A stretch of DNA of 64,000 nt. It comes from an uncultured Christensenella sp. (GTDB lineage: Bacteria > Bacillota > Clostridia > Christensenellales > CAG-917). The notes beneath the pieces are model-generated. The model was not told the DNA's origin, ran no database searches, and saw nothing but the letters and a program-made list of their open reading frames with translations. Shown one piece after another: positions 6,683-15,821 of this stretch. The position numbers and the translations under genes were made by a program. The stretch is taken from NCBI GenBank assembly GCA_910577815.1, contig CAJTNO010000001.1, positions 358,754-422,753 of the forward strand, written 5' to 3'. How positions within the stretch are numbered: position 1 is the stretch's first letter; every line of letters starts with the position of its first letter.

Positions 6683-8506
6683 TTATTGTAATACCTTATT
6701 TATGCTCGTGTCAAACGGTAAATCTGTGTCGTCGGATAGACAGCAGAGTATGCCGTGCGAGAAGCTGCGGGCTTTGCCGAATTTATCGAGGGCGGATTTA
6801 AACTCCTCGTTGTCGAGCCTCGCGCCGAATTCCTTATCCGTCATATTGAGCTGCTTAAGCCTGACGTTGCGCTTTTGTTTGACGGGGATATATTCCAGCC
6901 AATGCACGGGTACGTTGTGAATATTTCCGTCGCCGCCGAGCGTAGGAACATAATCCACGTGCTCCACTGTAGTGAACGCGTACGCGGATACCTGTATTTC
7001 GTCGGAGTTGCCGTCCTTTTTGATGAAATCCGTTTTCAGTATGGAATTTGTCTTAGCCTGTTCGTGCGCGAAAATATTCTGTCCCATCTTATTGACGGCA
7101 TATTCCGCCTCGTAGCTGGTGTAGTTGCGCGGATATACGTCCATATAGATGTACTCGTGCGGCTTGTGCTGCTGATAGAGGGGTATGGATAGAAGCGGGG
7201 CGAGGTCAAAATACAGCGACTTGAAGTAATTGTTGTTGAAAACGCTGAATTTTGTAAAGGACTCGTCTATATCGTAGGACTGATAGCGTCTGTAATCCGT
7301 GTTTAAATCCCAATGCTTGGAATGCTCCGAGGAGATGTAATTGAGGCAGTTTGATTTGTAAAAATAGAAATCGTCGCCGAAGCCGTCCTCCTTATCCTTC
7401 ATAAGCTCGAGCATATTTTTTTGCGCAAGGGGAGTGAACAGAAGGCGGAACTGAACCTCGTTTGTTCTGTCCAAGGCGCCGAACAGAACGTCGAATTCCT
7501 CGTTGCCCATTTCGGTAAAGGACGCGCCGCCCTCCTTAAGCTGCTCGTTTTGTTTTTTCTGTATTTTCCTGACGCCGGACTTGATTTTGCTTTCAAGCTC
7601 CTTTTCGGAAAGATTTTCCGCGTGCGACGGAGCGTGCGTAAACTTCAGGTCGGGAGCGGCTTCGTTGCCGTAAATCAGCCTTGTCTGCTCGCTGTAGACG
7701 GGCTTGGGCTTGGTGACTGTAGCTATAAGCGTCTGCGAATGATGCTGTGTGTGTCTGTGCCCGTCGGAGTCCGTGTATGAGGTCGTCCAGGATATCACTA
7801 TCGAGCCCGTATAAGTTTCGCTGCCCATTTTCTGCACAAGCTCGCGGTCGACTACAAAGGGATTGCCCAATATCTCGCCCGTAAGTATGGCTATCGTAGA
7901 GCGCGTCGGGTCGGCATTTTCGCCGAAGCCGTATTTTCCGCTGAGATAGTCGTATCTGCGCATATCGAAATTATCGTCAAGCTTTATAAGCGGAACGGTT
8001 TTTTCTATAAGCTCCTTAGTGACTCCGCTTTCAAACAGGGTGTTTAGGGGCAGCATCTGCTTCCACGCCTCCGTCTGAACGGAGGCGGCTATTTCGTCCT
8101 GCTGCTTGCATTCGACGCGGAGCGCTTTGATTTTGGAGTTTAATACCGCGGCGATGACGGCTATCGAAGCTATTGCAAGCACGGCACCTATAGAGAGCAG
8201 CACGGAGCCGACCACTATATCGGACGCCGCCACAAGAAAGAAGATGCCTGCGCCCAGCATAATAAAGCCGGCTACGGCAAGAAAAATCATAAATCCGCGC
8301 AGTGCCTTCTGCTTTTTAAGCCTGCCTTGAAGCTCCTTTAAAACGGAAAGCTCGTTTTTGTATTTTTTTACTGTTTCGCGGTTTTCCTGCTTATCGATAC
8401 CCGATTTTTCCACAAGACCGGAAAAATAAGCCTTGACGTTTTCGTTAAAGCTTTTTTCGTAAACGCTCTTATACGCATTTAACGGTTCGAGTAAAATATC
8501 CTCCAT
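6683..8506 (-). CDS. Large membrane-anchored protein co-transcribed with LemA (unknown)
   Basis: The product is 607 residues. Residues 1-68 are charged and helical, residues 71-94 and 98-122 are two membrane helices, and the remaining 480 residues are probably one soluble domain on one side of the membrane. That domain includes GNPFVVDRELVQKMGSETYT and a His-rich segment near TDSDGHRHTQHH. I do not recognise the family. The layout (two N-terminal helices, a large soluble domain, an adjacent lemA) is like the LemA/DUF3137 pairs found in many bacteria, so a distant relation is possible but not shown. The minus-strand promoter is TTTACA-17-TAAAAT (8551-8579); an AAGGGTGG SD lies 6-7 bp before the ATG. 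Confidence 0.6.
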   Translation of the reverse strand: MEDILLEPLNAYKSVYEKSFNENVKAYFSGLVEKSGIDKQENRETVKKYKNELSVLKELQGRLKKQKALRGFMIFLAVAGFIMLGAGIFFLVAASDIVVGSVLLSIGAVLAIASIAVIAAVLNSKIKALRVECKQQDEIAASVQTEAWKQMLPLNTLFESGVTKELIEKTVPLIKLDDNFDMRRYDYLSGKYGFGENADPTRSTIAILTGEILGNPFVVDRELVQKMGSETYTGSIVISWTTSYTDSDGHRHTQHHSQTLIATVTKPKPVYSEQTRLIYGNEAAPDLKFTHAPSHAENLSEKELESKIKSGVRKIQKKQNEQLKEGGASFTEMGNEEFDVLFGALDRTNEVQFRLLFTPLAQKNMLELMKDKEDGFGDDFYFYKSNCLNYISSEHSKHWDLNTDYRRYQSYDIDESFTKFSVFNNNYFKSLYFDLAPLLSIPLYQQHKPHEYIYMDVYPRNYTSYEAEYAVNKMGQNIFAHEQAKTNSILKTDFIKKDGNSDEIQVSAYAFTTVEHVDYVPTLGGDGNIHNVPVHWLEYIPVKQKRNVRLKQLNMTDKEFGARLDNEEFKSALDKFGKARSFSHGILCCLSDDTDLPFDTSINKVLQ

Positions 8507-8550
8507 ATCTGCCCACCCTTATATGTAAAAAAATATTATATTCGTATAAG

Positions 8551-8579
8551 ATTTTATCATTATATGCAGTATTTGTAAA
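8551..8579 (-). promoter_or_regulatory. Sigma-A promoter of the lemA operon
   Basis: On the minus strand the -35 is TTTACA (8579-8574), the spacer 17 bp, and the -10 TAAAAT (8556-8551). Confidence 0.65.
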
Positions 8580-8860
8580 CAAATTTTATAATATTGCAAA
8601 AATTGCCAAATTAAACGAAAAACGCAGATAAAGCCGTTAAAGCGGCAATCTAAACCGCTTATTCGGCGATAAAAAGAATTATATTTTCATTAAGAAAATT
8701 AAATTTAAGGCAATGCAAAAACAGTAAATTCAGGCTTGCGTTTTGGCTTTTGCGGCAACGAAAAACAAAAGCGCGCAGCGGAGATGAGCCGCAGGGGAAA
8801 TTATAGCGATATTTATTGTTTTAATATTATTTAAATAAATAATACTTATATAAAAAGTAC
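8580..8860. other. AT-rich divergent intergenic region
   Basis: Between the divergent promoters of the lemA operon and the lipoprotein gene there is about 280 bp of mostly AT-rich DNA. A small hairpin AAGCGG/CCGCTT (8640-8645/8655-8660) and a GCGGAGATGAGCCGC palindrome near 8778 are visible. I find no supported ORF or RNA gene in it. Confidence 0.5.
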
Positions 8861-8889
8861 TTGCTTGAACACTTTAAGGTGTGTATAAT
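8861..8889 (+). promoter_or_regulatory. Sigma-A promoter of the lipoprotein gene
   Basis: -35 TTGCTT (8861-8866), 17-bp spacer, consensus -10 TATAAT (8884-8889). The SD GGAG lies at 8924-8927, 6 bp before the ATG. Confidence 0.75.
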
Positions 8890-8933
8890 AGTTATACTAT
8901 TGAAAACTACTCAATAACTCAACGGAGTTTCAT

Positions 8934-11318
8934 ATGAAGAAAAAATTGTCAGTTGCAACCGTACTCATTCTCTTACTTGCCGTGTGTCTTACTATGCTTG
9001 TAGGCTGTGACGAAATGTTCACCAAAAACGAGGAGCGCGACGCGACTCAGGTGGTTGCCGGTGTCGAATACAAGGGGCAGACGGCAAGCATCTATAAGTA
9101 TGAGCTTGAGGCTTCCTTTAACAGCTACGCCTACCTTTACGTAAACTATTACGGAATGTCCAATCAGGAGGCTGCAAACTACATTCTGCGCTCGCTTGCG
9201 CAGCAAAAGCTTCTTACGCTGTACGCCAAGGAAAAGGTTACCTCTCTTTTGAAGCTGGACTCTATGCCCGCCGACGTCAAGGATTTGCTTACCACAAGCG
9301 AATACGACAAGGCTGTCAGGGATACAAATAAGAGTCTGCTGACTTCGCTCAAGTCCATTGTGGAAAATCTTATAACGGACGACAATTACAATACGGGCGA
9401 CACGGATATTCCCGATAAGGACAAGGATGAGGACGACGAGGACGTAACGGTTACAAAGCCCGTTTACGTGCGCTTCGAGTCCAACGGCGGCAGCGAGGTC
9501 GAGCGTCAGCGCATTCAGGAAGGCACCAAAGCCAAAAAGCCCGCCGACCCGACCAAGGAGGGCTATACCTTCTACGGCTGGTATGAAAATAAGGATTTCA
9601 GCGGCGATAAATTCGAGGACGGCGTTTATACAAGCGGCGAGTTCGATTTCGATACCAAGATAAACAACAGCATCGTTCTCTATGCAAAGTGGGTTGAGTT
9701 TACCGAGGCGAGAACGGAAATTCCCGAGGTCGAGGAGGAAGACGAGGAGGATAAGGATTACGACCCCGATAATGACGACCCCGAGCTTAAAATTTCTCCG
9801 ATGTTCTTCTCCAAGGAATATCAGGATACCATAGAGGACGAATTTAAGGACGAGGATTTTGTTGAAAAAATCGATTCCAAGCTGAATAAGACTCTTGCGG
9901 ATTATATAGAGGACGGTCTTGCCGAGCTTAAGGAAAACATAATGTCCAACACCTTTAAAAAATCCGCCGACGAATGCTATGAGTATTATCTCGGCAATCA
10001 GATGGATACCATCCTCGTAACCAAGATGCAAAGACTTATCGGCAAGACCGTAAGCGTGACCGAGGCGGAAATCGAGGCGGAATTCAATGCCGTCGTCAAA
10101 AAGAATAAGCAGACCTTTTCCGGCTCCAATGCGGACTCCGCATACTCCAGCGCGCTTACCGGCTCGCTTGACAGCACATATTTCCACACCTCCACCGAGG
10201 ACAGCTACGGTTTTGTTATCAATATCCTGCTTAAGCTCGATGACGACAGCCTAAAGGTTCTTACCGATATGTGCAAGGCAAATCCCGCAAACTCCGAGGC
10301 TATCAAGATTGTGCGCAACCGTCTTATCTCGGATATGGAAATCAGAATCTCCAACCCCAAATATAAGAGCAGCGAAATCGTCAAGGACGAAAACGGCGAC
10401 GAAATCAAGCTCCGCGACCCGATGACGGACCCCGCTAACCCCTATAACAACGTAGGTAAGACCGAAAATAAGGATTATCAGGTAGAGGGCGGAAATAACT
10501 ATAATCAGATTTTGTCCTTCGTTAAGAACGAGGACGGCGAATTTGAAATCAAATTCAACGCAACCGAGCATCCTGCTATGGCTTATATGCTCGAGAAAGT
10601 TCCCGCCTTCGATAAGGACGGAAAGGTCGGCATTATCCACCAGATACACAACAGCCTTAATCAGGTTATGGATTTTGTAGATGCAGGAGAGCTTTCCAAG
10701 CAGCAGGGCGTTTACTGGCTCAGACAGGTTGCTACAAAGTGGCTCTATCTCGTGGGCGACGACAGCGGCGCGGTTACGGACAGCAGCAATAATAACGGAC
10801 TCGGCTATCTTATCACTCCCGAGGGCAAGGACAGTAGCTATCTCGAGGATTTCACAAAGTATGCCCGCGACCTCGTTAAGAAAGGCACCGGCGCGTTTGC
10901 TACTGACGCTATAGGAGCGGATACCTTCCTCGGCGCGGTAGCCGCGGACGGAACTATGGCGGGCAACGGCGTTGCATACGTTGTTGCGGACAGCTTTATC
11001 GGAAACGGAACGACCAACTTCGACAACGCTTACGCGGGCGTGTTCGTACTGCTCAACAGTTATACTGCCTGGGACGAAAGCTACTACGGCAAGGAGCTTC
11101 CCTCGGACGGAACTCTGCCCCTCGATTACATTATGAGCGTGTCCGAGGACGAGGACGACAACAAGACGATAAAGCAGTTGATTGAGGATTCCATACTCGA
11201 GGCTAAGAAAACCGCGGCGTACAATCTCGACGTGAATACTATGGGACTCGAATATATGGATAAGGCGATAACCTATTATGAAAAGACCTATAAGTCGCTT
11301 TGGAAAAACAAGGACTAA
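8934..11318 (+). CDS. Surface lipoprotein with an InlB/Listeria-Bacteroides repeat; possible foldase-like core
   Basis: The product has 794 residues. The signal peptide ends in a lipobox with Cys25 (LVGC), so it should be lipid-anchored outside the membrane. Residues 40-105 (EYKGQTASIYKYELEASFNS and on to the QQKLLTLYAKEKV helix) resemble the N-terminal region of SurA/PrsA-type chaperones. An acidic linker (about 150-170) leads into one InlB B-repeat at about 176-252, with the family features VRFESNGGSEV, EGYTFYGWYENKDF and VLYAKW. A second acidic linker follows, then about 500 residues rich in helices and charge. No PPIase domain is recognised, so the foldase idea is an inference from the N-terminus only. 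It is monocistronic with its own promoter and terminator. Confidence 0.7.
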   Translation: MKKKLSVATVLILLLAVCLTMLVGCDEMFTKNEERDATQVVAGVEYKGQTASIYKYELEASFNSYAYLYVNYYGMSNQEAANYILRSLAQQKLLTLYAKEKVTSLLKLDSMPADVKDLLTTSEYDKAVRDTNKSLLTSLKSIVENLITDDNYNTGDTDIPDKDKDEDDEDVTVTKPVYVRFESNGGSEVERQRIQEGTKAKKPADPTKEGYTFYGWYENKDFSGDKFEDGVYTSGEFDFDTKINNSIVLYAKWVEFTEARTEIPEVEEEDEEDKDYDPDNDDPELKISPMFFSKEYQDTIEDEFKDEDFVEKIDSKLNKTLADYIEDGLAELKENIMSNTFKKSADECYEYYLGNQMDTILVTKMQRLIGKTVSVTEAEIEAEFNAVVKKNKQTFSGSNADSAYSSALTGSLDSTYFHTSTEDSYGFVINILLKLDDDSLKVLTDMCKANPANSEAIKIVRNRLISDMEIRISNPKYKSSEIVKDENGDEIKLRDPMTDPANPYNNVGKTENKDYQVEGGNNYNQILSFVKNEDGEFEIKFNATEHPAMAYMLEKVPAFDKDGKVGIIHQIHNSLNQVMDFVDAGELSKQQGVYWLRQVATKWLYLVGDDSGAVTDSSNNNGLGYLITPEGKDSSYLEDFTKYARDLVKKGTGAFATDAIGADTFLGAVAADGTMAGNGVAYVVADSFIGNGTTNFDNAYAGVFVLLNSYTAWDESYYGKELPSDGTLPLDYIMSVSEDEDDNKTIKQLIEDSILEAKKTAAYNLDVNTMGLEYMDKAITYYEKTYKSLWKNKD

Positions 11319-11343
11319 GGTTTGAAGGTTTATATCGAGTTTA

Positions 11344-11377
11344 AAAGGCTTTTGCTACGTTGGCAAAAGCCTTTTTG
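11344..11377 (+). terminator. Terminator of the lipoprotein gene
   Basis: AAAGGCTTTTGC (11344-11355) and GCAAAAGCCTTT (11363-11374) form a perfect 12-bp stem followed by a T-run. Confidence 0.9.
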
Positions 11378-11492
11378 CTTGGCGCGCATACTTTGCTGGC
11401 AGTTTATTGTATTTGGGTAATAATTATTATAATTTATATAATATCTGTATTTATTTTTAAAAATTTTTAATATCCCTATCAATCGCTTGCTT

Positions 11493-11521
11493 TTTTCATA
11501 AATAAGTAATACAAATATTAT
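11493..11521 (+). promoter_or_regulatory. Probable promoter of the MATE gene with a very short leader
   Basis: TTTTCA (11493-11498), 17-bp spacer, TATTAT (11516-11521). The predicted transcript start is only about 10 nt before the ATG at 11538, and no SD is visible. Confidence 0.45.
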
Positions 11522-11537
11522 CGCGAGATTATAGATT

Positions 11538-12959
11538 ATGAAAGCTTATGCGCACAGACTTATAAAACGCTCGAGGGACTTCGATATGACAAGCGGCGGA
11601 ATTATGGGAAAGCTGATAGCGTTTTCCTTGCCGCTTGCGTTGTCTGGTATCCTTCAGCTGCTGTTCAACGCCGTGGACCTTATTGTTATAGGTCAGTTTT
11701 CGGCTACGGGCTCGGAATCGCTTGCGGCGGTCAGCTCCAATAACGCGCTTATAAGTCTGATAATAAACGTTTCGCTGGGGCTTTCCGTGGGCGCAAACGT
11801 GGTTGTCGCGCAGTCCATAGGCTCGCGCAATAAGGAGAGAGCGCAAAACGCGGTGCACACCGCGATACTTATATCCGTAATATGCGGTATAGCCGTTGGA
11901 CTTGTAGGCGCGCTGTGCGCAAGGTATTTTCTTGTCTGGATGAAAACGGACGCCGTAGTGCTCGATAAAGCTACAACGTATCTGAGTATTTATTTTATCG
12001 GCGCGCCCGCAAACATCGTTTATAACTTCGGCGCGGCTATACTCCGCGCAAAGGGAGATACAAAGCGACCGCTTGCGTTTCTTCTGATAGCGGGAATAGT
12101 AAACGCGTGTCTTAACCTTATTTTTGTCATTGTCGCGCATATGGACGTCGCGGGCGTCGCCGTAGCGACGATTATATCTCAGTATCTTTCCGTAGTGCTT
12201 GTTATAATCGCGCTATTGCGCGAAAAGGACTATTGCAGACTGATAATAAAAAAGTTGCGCATAAAAAAGCGCGAGCTTATGGATATTCTGCGTATAGGCT
12301 TGCCGTCGGGCATACTCGGCTCGTTCTTTTCAATTTCCAACGTAATCATTCAGTCGAGCATAAACGGCTTCGGATATCAGGTTATGGCGGGTAACGCTAC
12401 GGGAGCGAGCCTCGAGGCGTTTGTTTACACGTCGATGAACGCAGTATCGAGTGCGACCACCACCTTTGCGGGGCAGAATGTAGGCGCAAAGCGCTACGAC
12501 CGTATAAAGGGGATTCTTCTTGACAGCTGTATTATCACTATAGTAATCAGTGTGGTTTTGGGTACGTTTATTCTTTTGCTTGGCAGACCGCTTTCCGCAC
12601 TGTATACCCGCGACCCCGTAGTAGTGGAGTATGCAATAGAGCGTATGACCGTTATATTGCCTATATACTTTGTCTGCGGCATTGTGGAAAATTTTGTGGG
12701 CTGTTTAAGGGGAATGAACTACGCCATTGTGCCGATGATACCGTCCTTTCTGTGCATTTGCGCGTACAGGATAATATGGGTTTATACCGCGTTTAAAACA
12801 AACGCCACAACCTTTATGCTGTACATATCCTATCCCATAAGCTGGGGACTTAACCTGCTACTCGATATCGGCTTGTTTGCGTATGCCTACAATAAGGTGA
12901 TACGCTTAAGCAAAAATATGAGAGAGTATAAAAAGCTCTGCGGATATTTAAAGGAATAA
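11538..12959 (+). CDS. MATE family efflux transporter
   Basis: The product is a 473-residue protein with 12 hydrophobic helices in two halves. The N-terminal DFDMTSGGIMGKLIAFSLPL and the following LLFNAVDLIVIGQF are the characteristic MATE opening; ARYFLV and the second-half repeat GATTTFAGQNVGAKR-like segment fit too. MATE proteins export cationic drugs or metabolites using sodium or proton gradients; the substrate cannot be read from sequence. The longest frame opens at 11538; an ATG at 11586 preceded by GAGGG is an alternative start, but it would drop the upstream RDFD residues usually present in the family. It converges with the ClC gene, and no clear terminator lies in the 28-bp gap. Confidence 0.9.
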   Translation: MKAYAHRLIKRSRDFDMTSGGIMGKLIAFSLPLALSGILQLLFNAVDLIVIGQFSATGSESLAAVSSNNALISLIINVSLGLSVGANVVVAQSIGSRNKERAQNAVHTAILISVICGIAVGLVGALCARYFLVWMKTDAVVLDKATTYLSIYFIGAPANIVYNFGAAILRAKGDTKRPLAFLLIAGIVNACLNLIFVIVAHMDVAGVAVATIISQYLSVVLVIIALLREKDYCRLIIKKLRIKKRELMDILRIGLPSGILGSFFSISNVIIQSSINGFGYQVMAGNATGASLEAFVYTSMNAVSSATTTFAGQNVGAKRYDRIKGILLDSCIITIVISVVLGTFILLLGRPLSALYTRDPVVVEYAIERMTVILPIYFVCGIVENFVGCLRGMNYAIVPMIPSFLCICAYRIIWVYTAFKTNATTFMLYISYPISWGLNLLLDIGLFAYAYNKVIRLSKNMREYKKLCGYLKE

Positions 12960-12987
12960 ACAAACTTATATTTAAAAGCTATTATAT

Positions 12988-14640
12988 TTAATCCGAATTT
13001 TTTTCTTCTCTTTTTTTATCCCTGAACGCCTTGATTTTTTCAACAAGCACGTTGGTTTTAGGCTTGACTATTTCGTCTACGCAGTGCTGCAGATTTTCAA
13101 GGCTTGTGGTTTCCGCCTGAACGGTGAGCTCGTCGCCTATTTTAAGCACCGTATCGGAGGAGGGGACTATAGATACTCCGTCGCGTTTAATCGAGCGTAT
13201 TAGCAGATTGCCCGGCCAAAGTACGTCGCGGATAGCCTGTCCGTTGGCGGTTGCGCCCGCCTCTACGGTCGTCACGTAGGAATAGCGGTCAAGCTTGACG
13301 TTGCCCTCGTCCATAAATGTTTCCAGCATAGCGTCGTAGAGAGGCTTAAGACGGAATATTTCGCTTATCATATATCCTATTGAAACACCCAAAATTACGG
13401 GTATCAAAAGAGTGAACTGCCAGGTCAGCTCCACCACCATAACTATTGCCGTCAGCGGAGCCTTTACCACTGCGGTGAAGAAGGTCGCCATAGAAATCAT
13501 AACGATGCAGTCGGAGTAAATCGCCTCCATTCCCATAAGTCCGCAGAGCTTTGATATGAGCGCGCCCATACACGCGCCGAGTGCGAGCATCGGTATAAAT
13601 ATTCCGCTCGGAACGCCCGTGCCGAGGTTGAGCGTAGTGGCTAACAGTCTTAGTACAAGTACAATTAAAAGCGTGACTACGATAGGCGATGAAAACACGC
13701 TTGTTACGGACATCTCCGTAGTGCCGCCGTGAGTGCCGACCGCCTCTATAAGCGCGTGTCCTCCGCCCATTGCGTATACGGTTATCAGTCCCACCGCTCC
13801 CGCAAACAAAAACGGAAAGAGCATACGCACCGTTCCCTTAAGCGCGGTGACGCGTGAAAACAGCTTTCTGAGCAAAAAGCCGAGCTTGTAGAACGCAACT
13901 CCGAACAGTCCGCTTACTATAGCCGCAAAGCCTACATACAGATAGCCCTTAAGCGGGACGGCAGTAAATACAAATGCCGAAAACGCGCTTGTAACCTGCA
14001 TATTCATTGCGTCAAACAGCAGATTGCGCGTAATAAGCGCGGTAAGCACTGACGAGAAGGAGCAAATGAATATGGACGGAGTAAAGCGTCTGTGCGCCTC
14101 CTCGAATGCGAATATTATGCCCGTAAGCGGAGCGTTGAACGCTACGGCAAGTCCCGCGCACGCGCCGCCCGTAATCTGATATCTGCGCTCCATATCCGTA
14201 CCGCCGACAAGCTGGTTTACCGCGCCGCCGCACGCGCCGCCGAGAAACATACTCGGTCCTTCCGCGCCTGCGTTGAGTCCGCAAAACATACAGTACAGGC
14301 TTGCCGCCGCCATTGCGGGAAGCACCTGATACCATTTCATACTAAGCAGTCCGCGCGAAGCGCCCTCCGTTTGGGGAATGCCGCTTCCGCGTATCATAGG
14401 CACAAAATGTATAAGCGTGCCTATGGCAAACGCGCTTATTGCAAGCACCAAAAACAACAGGGGAATAAATCCGGGATTTTCCCGAATTCCGATATACAGG
14501 TTTTTTGAATATGCAGTGATGAAGTCCGCCGCAAGATTGTAAAAGGTGACAAGCACGCCGACAAAAAGTCCCGTGCATATGCCTACAAGCATCAGCTGTA
14601 TTCCTCTACGATAAAAGTTTTTGTTTGGTTTTGTCTTCAT
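12988..14640 (-). CDS. ClC family H+/Cl- antiporter with C-terminal RCK_C domain
   Basis: The product is a 550-residue protein. The ClC core spans about residues 15-440 with GSGIP (85-89), GAEGP with gating Glu127, an internal proton Glu in FAFEE (180-181) and GIFIP in the second half. Both glutamates being present points to a proton-coupled antiporter rather than a channel. Residues 470-535 (LLIRSIKRDGVSIVPSSDTV and on) form a TrkA-C/RCK_C regulatory domain, a common Gram-positive fusion. The usual G(K/R)EGP reads GAEGP here, so the basic residue is replaced by Ala126. The minus-strand promoter is TTGCGT-17-TATAAT (14686-14714); the SD is GGAAGG. A 16-bp GC palindrome lies in the leader. Confidence 0.9.
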   Translation of the reverse strand: MKTKPNKNFYRRGIQLMLVGICTGLFVGVLVTFYNLAADFITAYSKNLYIGIRENPGFIPLLFLVLAISAFAIGTLIHFVPMIRGSGIPQTEGASRGLLSMKWYQVLPAMAAASLYCMFCGLNAGAEGPSMFLGGACGGAVNQLVGGTDMERRYQITGGACAGLAVAFNAPLTGIIFAFEEAHRRFTPSIFICSFSSVLTALITRNLLFDAMNMQVTSAFSAFVFTAVPLKGYLYVGFAAIVSGLFGVAFYKLGFLLRKLFSRVTALKGTVRMLFPFLFAGAVGLITVYAMGGGHALIEAVGTHGGTTEMSVTSVFSSPIVVTLLIVLVLRLLATTLNLGTGVPSGIFIPMLALGACMGALISKLCGLMGMEAIYSDCIVMISMATFFTAVVKAPLTAIVMVVELTWQFTLLIPVILGVSIGYMISEIFRLKPLYDAMLETFMDEGNVKLDRYSYVTTVEAGATANGQAIRDVLWPGNLLIRSIKRDGVSIVPSSDTVLKIGDELTVQAETTSLENLQHCVDEIVKPKTNVLVEKIKAFRDKKREEKNSD

Positions 14641-14650
14641 CCTTCCGTAT

Positions 14651-14666
14651 GCGCGCGTACGCGCGC
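14651..14666. repeat. Perfect 16-bp alternating GC palindrome in the clC leader
   Basis: GCGCGCGTACGCGCGC is self-complementary and purely alternating purine/pyrimidine. It lies between the predicted transcript start and the SD of the ClC gene, where it could form an mRNA hairpin, serve as an operator, or adopt Z-DNA. Confidence 0.7.
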
Positions 14667-14685
14667 GTTGTCTATATAGATTTAG

Positions 14686-14714
14686 ATTATAATCCTAAAC
14701 GCCTAAAAACGCAA
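14686..14714 (-). promoter_or_regulatory. Sigma-A promoter of the ClC gene
   Basis: On the minus strand: -35 TTGCGT (14714-14709), 17-bp spacer, -10 TATAAT (14691-14686). It begins 8 bp before the stop codon end of the WYL gene. Confidence 0.7.
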
Positions 14715-14721
14715 CTGACTT

Positions 14722-15702
14722 TTAACCTTGCTCCTTGTAAACGGCAAGCGTTGCTTTCAGCGAGGCAATTATCTCCTCGCGGAGCGACGCGGGGGACAGA
14801 ACTTCTACATTCTGATTATACTGTAGCGCCCAGTACAGCATTGCGCGCGGACTTGCCTTGACGGTTGCCGTAAAATATCCGTCCTCCGCAGGCTTTGCGC
14901 TGAAGTTGCGACCGAACCAGTCCACAAGCTCGTCCGTCATAAACGACTTGCATTTGAGCGTTATAACCTGCGGCGTATCGCTGAACATATACGGAAGTCC
15001 CGTTGCTATTTCCTTGTAATTTATACCGTGTTTGTAGCCATCGATTTCGTTTAGCGGAAATGCGTCCTCGTCGATTATACGCATATCGGTGATTTTGTCA
15101 AGCCTGTCAAAGCTCATACCCTCATATTTGTCGTCGCGCAGCATCAGATAGTATCTCTGATTGTGCAGCAGCATCTGATAGGGCGAGCCGACGTGAGTGT
15201 CCGTCGCGCATAAATTGCCGTTTATATCCGTGCGGTTATATTTAAACCGAATTTTTTTGCCTTGTTCGATAGCCTCGTCGGCTATTTCTATATTAAGAAA
15301 GAAATCCTTATTTTGTGATTTCTCCCAGTCCTTAACGGAGTAGACGTGCTTGACGTTGCTCTTAAAATCGCGACCGCCGAAGCCGATAAGCTTGTCTATC
15401 AGCTGCTTGGAGTGCGCGGAGTTTATATGCCTTGAGCTTAAAACGCTGTCTATAAGCAGGCGAAGCTCCGCGTTTTCAAAGGTGCGAGAGGCAAGATATG
15501 TTCCGCGGGCGTCCGATTCGATATCGCAGCCCGCTTCCTTGAGATAGGATATGTTGCGGCCAACAGCCTTTCTTTCGCACTCCACGCCGTAGTCACGGTA
15601 AAGTATATCTATAATGCCCTGCTGCTTCAGCGGATGCTCCGCGTCGGTGTATCGCTCGAGTATCTGATATATGCGTAGTATAAGTGTTTTTTTGGCTTCC
15701 AC
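14722..15702 (-). CDS. WYL-domain transcriptional regulator
   Basis: The product has 326 residues: an N-terminal winged HTH (about 5-65, LILRIYQILERYTDAEHPLK and on), then a WYL domain (about 140-225) with IRFKYNRTDINGN, a YQMLLHNQRYYLMLRDDK strand-loop and FDRLDKITDM, then a C-terminal WCX region. WYL regulators sense ligands such as nucleotides or oligonucleotides and often control stress or defence genes. The start is GTG with SD TTGGAGG. A consensus promoter (15775-15803) and a perfect inverted repeat GTACCG-TTTT-CGGTAC in its leader suggest autoregulation. The ClC gene follows on the same strand with its own promoter. Confidence 0.88.
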   Translation of the reverse strand: MEAKKTLILRIYQILERYTDAEHPLKQQGIIDILYRDYGVECERKAVGRNISYLKEAGCDIESDARGTYLASRTFENAELRLLIDSVLSSRHINSAHSKQLIDKLIGFGGRDFKSNVKHVYSVKDWEKSQNKDFFLNIEIADEAIEQGKKIRFKYNRTDINGNLCATDTHVGSPYQMLLHNQRYYLMLRDDKYEGMSFDRLDKITDMRIIDEDAFPLNEIDGYKHGINYKEIATGLPYMFSDTPQVITLKCKSFMTDELVDWFGRNFSAKPAEDGYFTATVKASPRAMLYWALQYNQNVEVLSPASLREEIIASLKATLAVYKEQG

Positions 15703-15746
15703 GGATTTTCCTCCAATTTTCCATATATAAAATTACGGCTTTGCGT

Positions 15747-15762
15747 GTACCGTTTTCGGTAC
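15747..15762. promoter_or_regulatory. Candidate WYL operator
   Basis: GTACCG-TTTT-CGGTAC is a perfect inverted repeat just after the predicted transcript start of the WYL gene on the minus strand, a usual place for autorepression. Confidence 0.5.
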
Positions 15763-15774
15763 TGCGCATATCAT

Positions 15775-15803
15775 ATTATAGCGTTGCGTGAAGAAGATGT
15801 AAA
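15775..15803 (-). promoter_or_regulatory. Sigma-A promoter of the WYL gene
   Basis: On the minus strand: -35 TTTACA (15803-15798), 17-bp spacer, -10 TATAAT (15780-15775). Confidence 0.75.
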
Positions 15804-15821
15804 CTAAATTATGCGGCAGGA

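Noticed and set aside
8973..10187. 404-residue minus-strand frame inside the lipoprotein gene
   Set aside because: It is antisense to a gene with promoter, SD, lipobox and a domain match; its Ile/Val-Gly-rich composition is typical of antisense translation.
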